Assembly (NCBI GenBank): GCA_029959085.1
Contig: JARWIR010000018.1
Coordinates: 21,389,001-21,453,000 of the forward strand
DNA from: Nemophila menziesii
Taxonomy: Eukaryota > Streptophyta > Magnoliopsida > Boraginales > Hydrophyllaceae
Reading direction: 5' to 3'
DNA length: 64,000 nt
The notes under the pieces are model-generated. The model did no database searches. It was not told the DNA's origin and saw nothing but the letters and a program-made list of their open reading frames with translations. Shown here in pieces: positions 42,491 to 53,774 of the stretch. Made by a program: the position numbers and the translations under genes. Positions within the stretch are counted from its first letter, which is position 1. Each line of letters starts with the position of its first letter.

Positions 42491-43942
42491 CGTCCCGACA
42501 AAGTAAAACAAAACAAAGGGGTAGAAGTAAGCGTATAAACAAATAGAAGCTAGCAAATAAACCCTAAAGCAATTCTCAAAATAAATCTCATATAACAAAC
42601 TCTAGAAACTAATATACACATACACTAATCATGCAACATCAAACGTAAATAATCTCAATCATAAAATTAAAGTCGCAATGCTTGAAGGTTACACTTGTAC
42701 TCATCTCTGTATGATGGCTATAGGGTGGTCATTAATCCTAACTCGCTTTGAACGCTCCACCTAGTGTATTCCCTATCAACAGAATTATAAATTCACTATG
42801 CACTTATGAATCACGAGGTCTTTACGGTTATAATATTGGCTTAAGGACGGGTGTGGATGTATATTTGGTAAATTTGAAGTGAGCTTTTGGCTCTCTCCTC
42901 ACTTACCATCAACAATGTCCTCGAACTTGAGTTAACGCTCAAAAAGATGTTCTCACTCACCCATATACGCACTAATTTAGCGTCCCATGTCTACCCACTA
43001 TAAATAAGATGATTTTCAGAAAATTCCTCTTTGCCGGATGTTTTATTCATTCATATTTTTCTTTTCTTTTTCTCTTTTTTTTTTGTACAGAAGCAAACCG
43101 GGTTCCCGGTTTTGACGAATCCGGGTTCCCGGTTCCTACTGTAAGATTTTTCAAAATTTTTTATCATTTTTTTTTTTTTTTTTTTCATTTTTCTTCATTC
43201 CCGGCAAAGGGTTACAAGTATATATCATCTGCAATTGTGATACAATACAAAGCACATCGATCCCTACCCATTTAATTCCCCATATGTGGTCCCACCACCC
43301 CAAACTCAAGCTCGAGACATGTCTCAGGATTGTGATTCAAGTGCGGGTCATATGGTCATGCCTAATAATCTAAGGGATAATGGCTTATATCGTGGCTACA
43401 AAGAAAAGGCTAAAGGCTCAAAGTGGGCTAAGACGGATAATAATTAATACAAGGGATAGCAGGCTAAAAAGGCACAAATGGCTAACAAAGAACTGCCCCT
43501 ATCATTTTCCTAAGTACATAGCTTGTCTTTAGTTCATATCTAGGTGGGTTCTCTACTAATTAGGATTTCACGTTCTACACACCAAACATATTCCTTGAGT
43601 ACAAGCTTACTTCATTTGCATTGTTAATTAATTTTTCCTATCAATTACCTATGTTCGCATGCAATTGTAAGTGCGTTTTATATCAATCCCTAAAGTCCAC
43701 TATTTACTATCATAGATTTATCAAAAGTATGCTTAAAGGGATATTTAAAAATTTCTATAGTCAAACGCAACTCCGAAAATTCTTTTATTGAAAGCAAATA
43801 AAGCAAATAACACATAAAAAACTGGGATGAGGCAACGAACCCCACCCCAAACTCAAAAATGAGTCGTGTCCCCACGACTCGAAAAGACTCAATAAAGCAT
43901 TTAAACTAATATACACTAAGAGGAAAGTTTAGAAAACGTATC
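42491..43942. other. Athila non-coding region between third ORF and 3' LTR
   Basis: No supported coding. On the element strand it is purine-rich and repetitive, contains one palindrome doublet (43096-43136) and long A runs (T runs around 43075 and 43168-43187 on the plus strand). Confidence 0.6.
43096..43136. repeat. Isolated palindrome doublet in Athila
   Basis: AACCGGGTTCCCGGTT at 43096-43111 and CCGGGTTCCCGGTTCC at 43121-43136: the same doublet as the array at 45665-46209, but on the other side of the third ORF. Confidence 0.85.
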
Positions 43943-45244
43943 TTAACCAGCGCGAGGCTGGTTATCGGTGTTGCGTTCTGGACCTTTATCTCGCGTAACA
44001 GCATCATAAATCGCGTTTTGAAGTGTATTTACGCCTAGGATTAAATTTCGAAGCAGGTCCAATTCTTTTGTAACGTTTCCCAAGGTAGCAATCATCCTCT
44101 CCTGATTCTTTTCCAACACCTGAATCTTCGCTTCCAACTCAGGTACAGTTTTCGCTTTCTTTGATTGAGGAGTTCTTCGACTTCTTGTAGCTCGTGTTGC
44201 CTCTTCATGGATGTTCTTGATTGTGCTCAAAGCTATACTCACACCAACTGAAACAGTATCAATATCTGCGTCCTTACGCGGAATCTTCGCGTCTAGACAC
44301 AACTGAGTAATAGTACAAGGAAACTTCAGATTTTGTTGTTTCATTGGTGATTTCGCGAACTCCATGATCGTATCATAAATGATCTTAGCAACATCAAATG
44401 GTTTCTCCTCCAAAATACACTTAATAACAAATATGTGCTCTTTCTTCAACTCGGAAGTGTGTTTAATACCAAAGAAAGTGGGTATTATGAAACGAGACCA
44501 AACCTTAGCACGAGGTGTCAAACTGCTGCTGTAAAACTGTCCAGGATACCTTTCACCTTCAGGAATTGGGCTAGTCCCATTAACAAGCACGGTCCCCCAA
44601 AGGGATTCAAAATCAAAAGAAGGGTCATTAAGAGTTTCTTGGAAGGGGCATGTTCCAGAAAAGTTGGGTAGTTTCAATGATTTCCGAATACGTTCAATAG
44701 AGAAAGGAACTACCTTTTTGCGGATATCAATGGCATCATGGGAGGTAGCTAAACCTTCGTAAAATTCTCGCACAAAAGTAGGAATAAACTCAAGCTTCCT
44801 TTCTTGTAACTCTTTCCAACCAAACTTAGCACATGTCACAGCATATTCCTTGTAATCGCTACTCATAATACCCTTAGGAAAATTCGTCTCCTCACCAAAT
44901 TTCAAAAATTCAATTCTTTCACGAACCTGAGTATTCCAACAAGTGTAAACCCTCTTAGGCTTGTGGGCCCACATCTTCATACGCGGAGGTTTCGTAACGG
45001 GTGCTTCCGGAATCTCTTGTTCAGTTTCTTCCTCAATGTTCTTCGCAATTTCCTCTTCTGGTTCCTTCTCACTTTCAATCTCATCAATCAATCTTCTCTT
45101 TAGACCTGTGATTTCTTTTCTGTTAGAATCAAGCTTAACTTCGTCAATTTTTTCGTTTAGGACGCGAATCAGGAATCTCAATAGCTTGTTCTTGAGAACC
45201 ACCAATGGTGGTCTTTCTTCTAGGAGCAGTTCTTCGGAAATCAC
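43943..45244 (-). CDS. Athila third ORF (plant transposon protein-like)
   Basis: An intact 433-residue ORF in the same direction as gag-pol and downstream of it. A charged N-terminal third (EKEPEEEIAKNIEEETEQE) is followed by a globular part with FVREFYEGLATSHD (about residues 155-170), VPFSIERIRKSLKLP, LTPRAKVWSRFIIPTFFGIKHTSE (split here from the adjoining KKEHIFVIKCILEEKPFDV), and FPCTITQLCLDAKIP. The end is a coiled coil (PELEAKIQVLEKNQERMIATL). This pattern resembles the 'putative plant transposon protein' domain encoded downstream of pol in Athila elements. Its function is unknown; it sits where envelope genes lie in retroviruses, but I see no signal peptide or membrane segment, so an envelope role is not supported. 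Confidence 0.8.
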   Translation of the reverse strand: MISEELLLEERPPLVVLKNKLLRFLIRVLNEKIDEVKLDSNRKEITGLKRRLIDEIESEKEPEEEIAKNIEEETEQEIPEAPVTKPPRMKMWAHKPKRVYTCWNTQVRERIEFLKFGEETNFPKGIMSSDYKEYAVTCAKFGWKELQERKLEFIPTFVREFYEGLATSHDAIDIRKKVVPFSIERIRKSLKLPNFSGTCPFQETLNDPSFDFESLWGTVLVNGTSPIPEGERYPGQFYSSSLTPRAKVWSRFIIPTFFGIKHTSELKKEHIFVIKCILEEKPFDVAKIIYDTIMEFAKSPMKQQNLKFPCTITQLCLDAKIPRKDADIDTVSVGVSIALSTIKNIHEEATRATRSRRTPQSKKAKTVPELEAKIQVLEKNQERMIATLGNVTKELDLLRNLILGVNTLQNAIYDAVTRDKGPERNTDNQPRAG

Positions 45245-46443
45245 CGGTTCTGTTAGTCATCTCTTTTCACCCCAAACTCAAAACTTCAAATAATGAAAAA
45301 CTTAGGGAAAAGTTTAGAATTTTGATGTTTTGAGGTTTAAGAATTTAAGAACTAGGTGAAATATGAGATGGGTCTTGGTTAATTTGTATGGGAGAAGAAA
45401 GAATTGGGTTTAATTTAAGGAATTAGATGAAGAAGAATCTTGGGAAAAACTAAGGATTTGATGTTATATTGGAGAGGAGGTGAGTTGATCTTATGTTTTT
45501 TTGGTGAAAGAGGGTAGGATTTGATGTAGGATTTGATGATATATAGTGTTTTGGTAGATGAATTTCGGAGGTGGGGAGGCTATTGGTGCGTTTTAGGTAA
45601 ATACTTGCAAAAGAGGTTAAGAAAACTAGGTTAAAATACCCAAAACCGCCTCTCACAGCTTTCAAACCGGGTTCCCGGTTTTGGCAAACCGGGTTCCCGG
45701 TTCCGCGTCGCTGTGACGGCGCGGAAAAATAATTGTGGACTTTTTTTTTTTTTTTTTTTTTTTTCAAGACGCACCAAAACGCTGGATCCCAAGACGCGGG
45801 GTCAGGGATTTTACTCGCCGAAACCGGGTACCCGGTTCTGTGGAATGCGGGTTCCCGGAATTTCTCGATGGCGCGAGTCAAAACGCGCCAAAACGCAGCA
45901 CCTCAAAACGCTGGACCAGAACTTTTGGATGTTTACAGCTCCGAAACCGGGTACCCGGTTCTGTCAAATGCGGGTACCCGGATTTGTGTCGATGGCGCGA
46001 ACTAATACGCACGAAAACGCAAGCCACCAAGACGCTGGGTCAGGGATTTTCAGAAATCACAGCACCAAAACCGGGTACCCGGTTTTGCCAAATGCGGGTT
46101 CCCGGTTCCGACGCTGTGGCATTACCCCAAAACGCCAAGTGTTGCGTTAAAATGGTTGGTACCAGCTCCAAAACCGGGTTCCCGGTTTTGCGAAACCGGG
46201 TTCCCGGTTTCTCCTGGACATCCAACCAATTTTTCTTCTGTTATCGCCAAATCGACCCCAAACTCAAGTCCTTTTTACCCCTGAAATCATCAAAAACAAC
46301 TACCCTTCCTCATTTCTTAATAAAAGCAATAAAATTACGAAAATCAAACTAATCTAAATTGCAAAAAATGTAAAAACTCAGCTAATATACAAGTAATTGG
46401 CTTTTGTTTAACGTCGTTAAGCTCGACGGGTTACCTCACGCTT
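45245..46443. other. Athila spacer between gag-pol and third ORF
   Basis: About 1.2 kb without element-strand coding. Its right half holds the palindrome array described separately; the left part is AT-rich and likely the leader for the third ORF. Long plus-strand open frames here are by-products of the GC-rich repeats. Confidence 0.65.
45665..46209. repeat. Tandem array of palindrome doublets in Athila
   Basis: Five doublets of the near-perfect 16-bp palindrome AACCGGGTWCCCGGTT start at 45665, 45822, 45945, 46069 and 46172. In each, the second, often weaker copy (GCGGGTWCCCGG) follows 22-25 bp later. Units are about 103-157 bp long and also share GATGGCGCGA, AAAACGC and GACGCTGG phrases. 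The array is CpG-rich inside an AT-rich element. No protein is conserved across it. Confidence 0.9.
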
Positions 46444-49400
46444 CTAAGGACTCTCGAGGAGATACATGAACTCCCCGGGATGTGGATCTTCCGAGCGATT
46501 GGTATCTTCACCTCCATGGTATATCTTTAATCTGTGACCATTAACCATAAAGGTACGGTTCTCTAGCGGATGTTCTATTTCTATCGCCCCATGAGGTGTA
46601 ACTTTGGTCACAATGTATGGACCTGACCACTTAGATCTTAACTTACCCGGAAAATTGCTGAACTTTGAATTATACTTTAATACTTTTTGCCCCACTTCAA
46701 AGTTCTTTGGACGAATCCGATTGTCATGCCATTTCTTTGTGTTTTCTTTGTAAAGTTTGGCATTTTCATAAGCATGCAACCGGAATTTGTCAAGTTCATT
46801 AAGCTTCATCATACGATTCTTTCCGGCTAAGATAGGATCTAAGTTCAACTGCGCAATTGCCCAATAGGCACCCATTTCAAGCTCTAAAGGTAAGTGACAA
46901 GCCTTACCATACACCATACGATAAGGAGATGCACCCACTGGAGTCTTAAACGCAGTACGATAGGCCCACAACGCATCATCTAACTTCATTGACCAATCTT
47001 TTCTTGTAGGACCAACGGTTTTCTCTAGGATTGACTTGACTTCACGGTTCGAAACCTCAGCTTGACCATTGGATTGTGGATGGTATGCAGTAGATACACG
47101 GTGTCTGACTCCATATTTCTCTAGAATAGTCTTCAGATATCTATTAACGAAATGAGATCCTCCATCGCTAATAATCACTCTAGGTGTGCCATGTCTAGTG
47201 AAAATATGTGACTTCAAGAACTTAATCACCACTCGTGAATCATTAGTAGGTAAAGCCACCGCTTCTACCCACTTAGATACATAATCAACAGCTAATAAGA
47301 TATAGAGGTTACCATTTGAAGGAACGAAGGGACCCATAAAGTCTATGCCCCACACATCGAATATCTCAACCTCTAACACATTATTACGCGGCATCTCATC
47401 CCTCTTAGATATGTTTCCGGTAAACTGGCATCTCGTACATTTCTTAACATATTCATGACAATCTTTTATAAGAGAAGGCCAGTAAAAACCTGATTGAAAT
47501 ACCTTTGCAGCAGTTCTGTCTCCTTTGAAATGTCCTCCATATAATGAATCATGACATCCAGCTATAATGGCTTGAGTCTCTTCCCTTGCTACACATCTTC
47601 GTATCATTTGGTCAGCACAAACTTTATAGAGGAACGGATCCTCCCAAAAGAACTGTCTAGCACGATGAGCTAACCTCTTTCTTTCTTGATAAGTAGAACC
47701 TTCAGGAAAAACACCACTCACCACTAAATTCGCAATATCTGCATACCACGGAGCCTCATAATCTCGAACAACGAATAAACTCTCATCAGGAAACTCCTCT
47801 CTAACTGCTTCAGTACCACTATTCATCTCTGAACCTTCTAAGCGCGATAGATGATCTGCAACCTGATTCTCACAACCCTTTCTATCTTTGATCTCTAAAT
47901 CGAACTCTTGAAGCAATAACACCCATCTGATTAACCTTGGTTTCGCATCTTTCTTCTCCATGAGGAATCTGATCGCGGAATGATCTATATAAACAATAAC
48001 TTTCGCTCCAAGAAGATAAGAGCGAAATTTATCAAACGAATAGACAACTGCTAGCAACTCTTTTTCTGTAACTGTGTAATTAATCTGAGCACCACTAAAA
48101 GTTTTACTAGCATAGTAAATCGAATGAAAAACCTTCTCTTTCCTCTGTCCTAATACAGCTCCCATACACAAATCACTCGCATCACACATAACCTCAAACG
48201 GTAAATTCCAATCTGGAGGTAACACTATAGGAGCAGAAATAAGCTTTTCTTTGATTGCTTTGAAGGCCGCTAAACAAGCTTCATCAAAAAGGAATTTGCA
48301 ATCCTTTTCGAGTAAGTTGCATAGTGGTTTAGCAATCTTAGAAAAATCTTTAATAAAACGCCTATAAAAGCCAGCATGGCCAAGAAAACTCCTTACCCCT
48401 TTAACAGAAACAGGAGGGGGAAGAGTTTTAATTACCTCTATCTTTGCTCTATCAACCTCTAAACCAACACTCGAAACTTTGTGACCCAGAACAATACCTT
48501 CGCGAACCATGAAATGACACTTCTCCCAGTTGAGCACCAAATCTGTTTCCTTGCATCTCACTAACACTTTCTCCAAGTTATCCAAACATATATCAAAATC
48601 ATCACCAAACACGGAGAAATCATCCATGAACACTTCAAGGAAATTATCTATCATGTCCCAGAAGATGGCCATCATACACCTTTGAAAAGTAGCGGGAGCG
48701 TTACACAACCCAAATGGCATTCTGTGATATGCAAAAGTACCAAATGGGCATGTAAAGGTAGTCTTATGTTGATCTTCTGGAGCCACGTAAATCTGATTGT
48801 ACCCGGAGTAACCATCCAAGAAACAATAATATTCTCTTCCGGCTAATTTGTCTAACATCTGATCAATGAAGGGCAAAGGGAAATGATCTTTTCTGGTGGC
48901 CTTGTTCAGCTTTCTGTAATCCATGCAAACTCTCCATCCAACTACCGTTCTTGAAGGAATCGCCTCATTTTTATCGTTAAGAACTGTTGTAATTCCTCCT
49001 TTCTTCGGTACACACTGAACTGGACTCACCCATTCACTACTCGAAATGGGATAAATAATCCCCGCATCTAAAAGCTTAATCACCTCCTTCTTCACCACAT
49101 CCTTCATGGCTGGCATTAATCTTCTCTGACCTTCAACTGAGCGTGCATTAACATCTTCTAGTATGATTTTGTGTTGACAATAGGATGGACTAATGCCTTT
49201 GATATCAGCAATTGTCCAACCTATTGCTTCTTTGTTGGCTCTTAACACACGCAACAGTTTATCTTCTTGAGGACCTGTTAAATTAGCTGAAACAATAACA
49301 GGTAGAGTTTCATTAGTACCCAAATAAGCATACCTCAAGTGTGCTGGCAATGGTTTTTCTTCTAACTCCGGAGGAGACTCAATTGAAGGTTTCTTTTTAG

Positions 49401-52077
49401 GAATAATCTCCCCCTGTTCTCTCACAGGTTCATAGGCAAGACGCCTATACTTCGGATTCTCAGAATTGAGAGCTGCCACTGTTTCTGTAAGCTCCTCCAT
49501 CATCTCAGGTGAATCTAATGTCAAAGCAGCCTGCAAGATATCATCAAAATTTAAGCAATTAAATACCTCTTGCGATGCTTGCTCTACTACATCCATTCTG
49601 AAGCAATCTTCCTGAGAATCTGGGAATTTCATAGCTCGAAATACATTGAATTTCACTTCCTCATCTTGTATCCTCATCGTCAATTCGCCATTCTCTACAT
49701 CGATCAATGTCCTCCCTGTAGCTAGGAAGGGTCTACCCAAAATAATGGGGACATTTCTATCTGCATTGTATTCAAGAATTACGAAATCAACAGGAAATAT
49801 AAGTGTACCTGCCTTAACAAGGACATCCTCAATACGGCCTTCAGGATGAGCAAGAGACCTGTCCGCCATTTGCAAGACCATAGAGGTGGGTCTTGCGTTT
49901 CCAATTTTAAGCTTATCAAAGACTGACTTAGGCATCAAGTTGATGCTTGCCCCTAGATCGCATAGCGCCTTTCCTTTCCATTCTTCTCCAATCGATATGG
50001 GAATCGTGAAACTCCCTGGATCAACTAACTTCGGAGGTAATTTGCTCTGGCAAATCGCACTACACTCTTCAGGAAGGCCAATCATCTCATTATCACAGTA
50101 GGGCCTTTTATTAGTGAGGGCCCTCTTCAAAAACTTCGTATACTTAGGAATATCTCGAATTGCCTCAAGTAACGGAATATTAATACTCAAACCCCTCACT
50201 CTATTGAAGAATTTCTGAAAATCACCCATATCACCCTTTTTCTGAACTCGCGATGGAAAAGGTGGTGGAGGGCGATTGCTTACAATTTCATCTCTCTTTT
50301 TCGGAATTTCTCTTGGTCTTTCTATCTCTTCAACCTCCCTATCTTTCTCATTCTCTTTCTCTTTCTCACCCACTTCCTTTTCTTTTCTTGGAACTTCTTT
50401 CTCTTTCATAACGGGAAAAGGAGGTGGAGGAAGGTTCTTACCACTTCTTAATGTAACAGCCTTGCAATCTTCATGTTGTGTTGGATTTTCCGTATCGCTA
50501 GGAAGTTGCCCTTGTGGACGCTGATTCAACTGTTTATTAATTTGACTTAGCTGATTCTGGAAAATCTTCATATTTGCTTCAGCTGCGTTCTGACGTTCCA
50601 AAGCTTGTGTTTGAAGAGCAATCAAATTTTCAACGGTTTTCTGAAGGGTAATTACTCCTTCTTGTGGATGGGCAGGTAGAGCTTTCTGGTTTAAATTCTC
50701 ATCGTAGGTATTCTGAGGAGCTTGTCTTTGCACATAATTGTTTTGATTCTGTCCTCCTTGATGATTGTTATGTGGTCTTGGATTATAGTTGTTGCCTTGA
50801 GGACGCGGCTGATACGCGTAAGTAGGATTGGCTGCCCCATTAGGATTTGAATATTGAAACCCAGGATGGTTTCTGTTAGGCTGATATCCATTACCACTTG
50901 AATTGAAATTACCTCTATTGGACATAAAATTCACTAATTCTTGGTTATTCGGACAACTTTCCTCATCATGATCATCTACCTTACAAATTGAACACATATA
51001 CACCTCTTGTGCAGCATGCACAGCTACCTTCTTACCCGAAAATCCTTCTTTCACAGCTAGAGTAAGCTGCTTCAATTGTTGCTCTATGGTATTCTGGATT
51101 TTATTCTCAAACGTAGCAAATTTCTCTTCCATGTCAACATTATTTACTCCCTTGACTGGTGTTCTTACTGAGCTCCACCCAACTTCATTCTTGACTGTTC
51201 TCTCTAAAATAATTTTGGCATGAGCGGGTTGAACTTGAAGAAAACCTGCTCCACATAGCGTATCCAATTTCTCTCTTGAAATTCCATCAAGGCCTCTATA
51301 AAAGATCTTTAACTGTTGTTGTTCTGAAAAGCCATGATTAGGAACTTTACGCAAACACATCTGAAATCTTGTCCAACTCCTACCCACAGTTTCCTCATAC
51401 TCTTGACGGAATTGTGTCAATTCTAGTTCAGCATCTAACCTCATGTTACTTGGGTAATACCTGTCAAAGAAAGCAATTTCTAATTGGTCCCAATTAGTAA
51501 TCCTCGTAGGATCTTGCGTATCGTGCCATTCACTTGCTCCATCAATGACAAAGAATTTAAAAGCAGCAAAATACATCTGTTCTCTTGAAACCCCTTGTGT
51601 GATATAAGAATCACATATCTGCTTAAATTTTTGTACCGCTCTAAGAGGATCTTCCGATGGTCTTCCGCGAAAATTTCCAAAGTTTTGGAACTGAGCTAGC
51701 ATACCCGAATCTGGACGGAATCTCGGAACATCAATATCTGGAGCACCTACTCCTATAGCTGGAGCGCGGAATGGAACTTCTGGAGGGCCATTAGTGAACC
51801 ACGGATCATGATTCATCACTATCTGGACTGGAGGATTAGGATTTAGTGGTTGAACTTGAGGAATAACGCCTGGAGCTAAAGGTTGGCCATTTGCATCTAA
51901 CTGGCCTTGTCCATTCTGTTGACTTTGAATAATGATATTCTCCATTCTGTTACTTAATTCTTCTACTTCTAAAGCTTCTCGTTCTCTTCTTCTTCTGTTC
52001 GCAAGTCTGATCAACGATTCTGGATTACTAAGGATCGGAGGTGTTGGCTCTAGATCCTTGAATAGCCTTCTTCGCAT
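46444..52077 (-). CDS. gag-pol: Athila Gag-Pol polyprotein
   Basis: One open frame of 1877 residues. Gag: [13 protein letters not shown] at the start, a retrotransposon-gag core with GASEWHDT and [11 protein letters not shown], then a knuckle [14 protein letters not shown] (about residues 359-373). A proline/glutamate-rich linker follows. Protease: [13 protein letters not shown] (about 707). Reverse transcriptase: [47 protein letters not shown] and the catalytic FMDDF (about 1149). RNase [16 protein letters not shown] (about 1296) and [10 protein letters not shown]. Integrase: HH-CC zinc region (about 1506), then GIDFMGP (1577), ISDGGSHF (1637) and GQAEVSNRE (1672). All catalytic residues are present without a frameshift. 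ATG 52077 lies about 110 bp from the primer-binding site and is the first on the element strand giving the full gag. Confidence 0.96.
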   Translation of the reverse strand: MRRRLFKDLEPTPPILSNPESLIRLANRRRREREALEVEELSNRMENIIIQSQQNGQGQLDANGQPLAPGVIPQVQPLNPNPPVQIVMNHDPWFTNGPPEVPFRAPAIGVGAPDIDVPRFRPDSGMLAQFQNFGNFRGRPSEDPLRAVQKFKQICDSYITQGVSREQMYFAAFKFFVIDGASEWHDTQDPTRITNWDQLEIAFFDRYYPSNMRLDAELELTQFRQEYEETVGRSWTRFQMCLRKVPNHGFSEQQQLKIFYRGLDGISREKLDTLCGAGFLQVQPAHAKIILERTVKNEVGWSSVRTPVKGVNNVDMEEKFATFENKIQNTIEQQLKQLTLAVKEGFSGKKVAVHAAQEVYMCSICKVDDHDEESCPNNQELVNFMSNRGNFNSSGNGYQPNRNHPGFQYSNPNGAANPTYAYQPRPQGNNYNPRPHNNHQGGQNQNNYVQRQAPQNTYDENLNQKALPAHPQEGVITLQKTVENLIALQTQALERQNAAEANMKIFQNQLSQINKQLNQRPQGQLPSDTENPTQHEDCKAVTLRSGKNLPPPPFPVMKEKEVPRKEKEVGEKEKENEKDREVEEIERPREIPKKRDEIVSNRPPPPFPSRVQKKGDMGDFQKFFNRVRGLSINIPLLEAIRDIPKYTKFLKRALTNKRPYCDNEMIGLPEECSAICQSKLPPKLVDPGSFTIPISIGEEWKGKALCDLGASINLMPKSVFDKLKIGNARPTSMVLQMADRSLAHPEGRIEDVLVKAGTLIFPVDFVILEYNADRNVPIILGRPFLATGRTLIDVENGELTMRIQDEEVKFNVFRAMKFPDSQEDCFRMDVVEQASQEVFNCLNFDDILQAALTLDSPEMMEELTETVAALNSENPKYRRLAYEPVREQGEIIPKKKPSIESPPELEEKPLPAHLRYAYLGTNETLPVIVSANLTGPQEDKLLRVLRANKEAIGWTIADIKGISPSYCQHKIILEDVNARSVEGQRRLMPAMKDVVKKEVIKLLDAGIIYPISSSEWVSPVQCVPKKGGITTVLNDKNEAIPSRTVVGWRVCMDYRKLNKATRKDHFPLPFIDQMLDKLAGREYYCFLDGYSGYNQIYVAPEDQHKTTFTCPFGTFAYHRMPFGLCNAPATFQRCMMAIFWDMIDNFLEVFMDDFSVFGDDFDICLDNLEKVLVRCKETDLVLNWEKCHFMVREGIVLGHKVSSVGLEVDRAKIEVIKTLPPPVSVKGVRSFLGHAGFYRRFIKDFSKIAKPLCNLLEKDCKFLFDEACLAAFKAIKEKLISAPIVLPPDWNLPFEVMCDASDLCMGAVLGQRKEKVFHSIYYASKTFSGAQINYTVTEKELLAVVYSFDKFRSYLLGAKVIVYIDHSAIRFLMEKKDAKPRLIRWVLLLQEFDLEIKDRKGCENQVADHLSRLEGSEMNSGTEAVREEFPDESLFVVRDYEAPWYADIANLVVSGVFPEGSTYQERKRLAHRARQFFWEDPFLYKVCADQMIRRCVAREETQAIIAGCHDSLYGGHFKGDRTAAKVFQSGFYWPSLIKDCHEYVKKCTRCQFTGNISKRDEMPRNNVLEVEIFDVWGIDFMGPFVPSNGNLYILLAVDYVSKWVEAVALPTNDSRVVIKFLKSHIFTRHGTPRVIISDGGSHFVNRYLKTILEKYGVRHRVSTAYHPQSNGQAEVSNREVKSILEKTVGPTRKDWSMKLDDALWAYRTAFKTPVGASPYRMVYGKACHLPLELEMGAYWAIAQLNLDPILAGKNRMMKLNELDKFRLHAYENAKLYKENTKKWHDNRIRPKNFEVGQKVLKYNSKFSNFPGKLRSKWSGPYIVTKVTPHGAIEIEHPLENRTFMVNGHRLKIYHGGEDTNRSEDPHPGEFMYLLESP

Positions 52078-52187
52078 ACACCAAACCTAAAAACCTGAAA
52101 AAGCCAACAAACAAAAAGCGTAAAACTGATAAAATAAAATAAATGCACTTATCACTAAAGGATAAACACCGTGGTCACACGTTACCG

Positions 52188-52205
52188 TCCCCGGCAGCGG
52201 CGCCA
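52188..52205 (-). other. Primer-binding site, tRNA-Asp type
   Basis: On the element strand TGGCGCCGCTGCCGGGGA, six bases from the 5' LTR, matches the tRNA-Asp-type primer site used by Athila and Tat elements. Confidence 0.85.
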
Positions 52206-52211
52206 AAAACT

Positions 52212-53774
52212 TGGTGGTCCTTTGTGTGTTCTAAAAATTAAATGTAAATGCTAATCGAACCACAACCGCAAGTGTACGGTTGTCCCAGGTAGTATGTATG
52301 ATAATACAGATTCGTTCCAAGGACGGATGGTTGATCACAATGTTTAGCAAGTAGTGATTGATGCACTTATGAAAATAAAAGATAATAAAATATTTGTTTG
52401 GTTTTGTTGATTAAAGCTAATGAATAAAAGACAAATAATTAAATGCAAGTAGAAGCTAAGACGCAAGTAAAATAAGTGAAAACGCAATATGAGATGTAGT
52501 ACTCGAGAACGCAAGGATCCTCCTTATTTTACTTTCTAACTTATGTTGTTTAAGGGCTAAATCAGTCAATTACAATGGTCGGGATTCTAAATTCCTTATA
52601 CCCCCGTCAGGGTGGACTATAAGGCAATCCTAAAGTGTCACTAGTCCCGTCAGGGTAAATATGATCCACCGTTGGATGATTAAGATTTATTACCACTTTG
52701 GCCCTAGGATTAACTAAGTTCGTCAGAATCAATAGTTTTTATCCCAGATTGAACAATTAATTCTGTACCTAAACCCCCCGTCAAGATGATCCACACGCCA
52801 CATATGTGGAATAGCTTAGATACTAATACCTAATTTTAGTTCGCGACTCTAAAATCAGTAAATAATCACAAATTGTCGAAAAGAGTAAAAGACCTGAATT
52901 AATTTAATTTAACAGAAACCCAAATTCAACATTCGTTATAAAATAAAACTAGGATTCACCCATTGTTTGTTCTCAAGCACTAATGAAAGCTTAGCTCATA
53001 TTAAAATTAAAAACTAAATTAAAAGAAATGGAATTCATATCGTTTACAAAATTAAAAGATAAAAAGAACCTAATTTTCGGAATCAGAATGACTACGAACG
53101 GAGCTATAGACCCACTCCAGCTCTTGTAGCTTCTCCTTTCTTCCTGCTGTAGCTTCTCTGGTGTTTTTAATCTTGTGGAAAGTGAATTGTCTGAAAAATA
53201 GAAGTCCAGACCTCCTTTTATAAGTAAAAATTCGGATTAGGGCTTGGACCAGAAAATAAAAGCCTAATTAAATGTCCAAGCCCACTTTCTAAGCCCAAAA
53301 TCCCGTAACTGATTATAGGCCTTCACTAAAACAGCTTTTCCCGATGCGTTACAACTCCGATTGACCTCATTCCAGTTGCTAAAGTTCCGTAACTCGATAA
53401 GGAATGATTTCTCTTCAAAGGTCAGCGGCTAAATCATCGCTTAAGCACCTCGAAATCAGCAATCTATGGCCTGGAAAGTGGATTTTCAGCTCTAAAAATA
53501 AAATCTTTGGGATTTGTCTTCAAGTCTTGACTCTAATTCACGATCTTTGATCTTCTCCTCGGATTCCTCTCCTAGCTAACATCTAAAACCTGTAAACTTT
53601 ACACTAAAAATACCAATATTACGCGCAAAAGTTTAATAAATTAAAAATGCTAGAAATAAAAAGGTAATTCCGGATTATTGAATATTTAGTACAAAAGTCT
53701 ATCAAATTAATTAAATAAACACCAAAAATGATGTCTCCTAAGGGTCTAAAATAAGAACAATTAGGGAGACATCA
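52212..53774 (-). repeat. Nested Athila 5' LTR
   Basis: 1563 bp, TGGTGGTCC to GACATCA on the plus strand. This is the promoter copy for the element. Confidence 0.95.

Larger units (their letters stand above)
40905..53774 (-). mobile_element. Young Athila-type gypsy retrotransposon
   Basis: A 12,870-bp element on the minus strand with 1563-bp LTRs, an ATTGA target duplication, a tRNA-Asp-type primer-binding site, a single long gag-pol ORF and a separate third ORF before the 3' LTR. This order, the primer site and the third ORF mark the Athila branch of Ty3/gypsy. The LTRs differ at four positions that I could find (40908/52215, 40981/52288, 41645/52952, 42201/53508), and no stop interrupts gag-pol, so it is recent and possibly still able to move. 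Its internal non-coding DNA carries an unusual palindrome array. Confidence 0.95.

Noticed and set aside
45735..46352. A 205-codon plus-strand open frame with repeated RVPGS phrases
   Set aside because: It runs through the GC-rich palindrome array, antisense to the Athila element; the repeated peptide simply follows from the DNA repeat and other frames are equally open.
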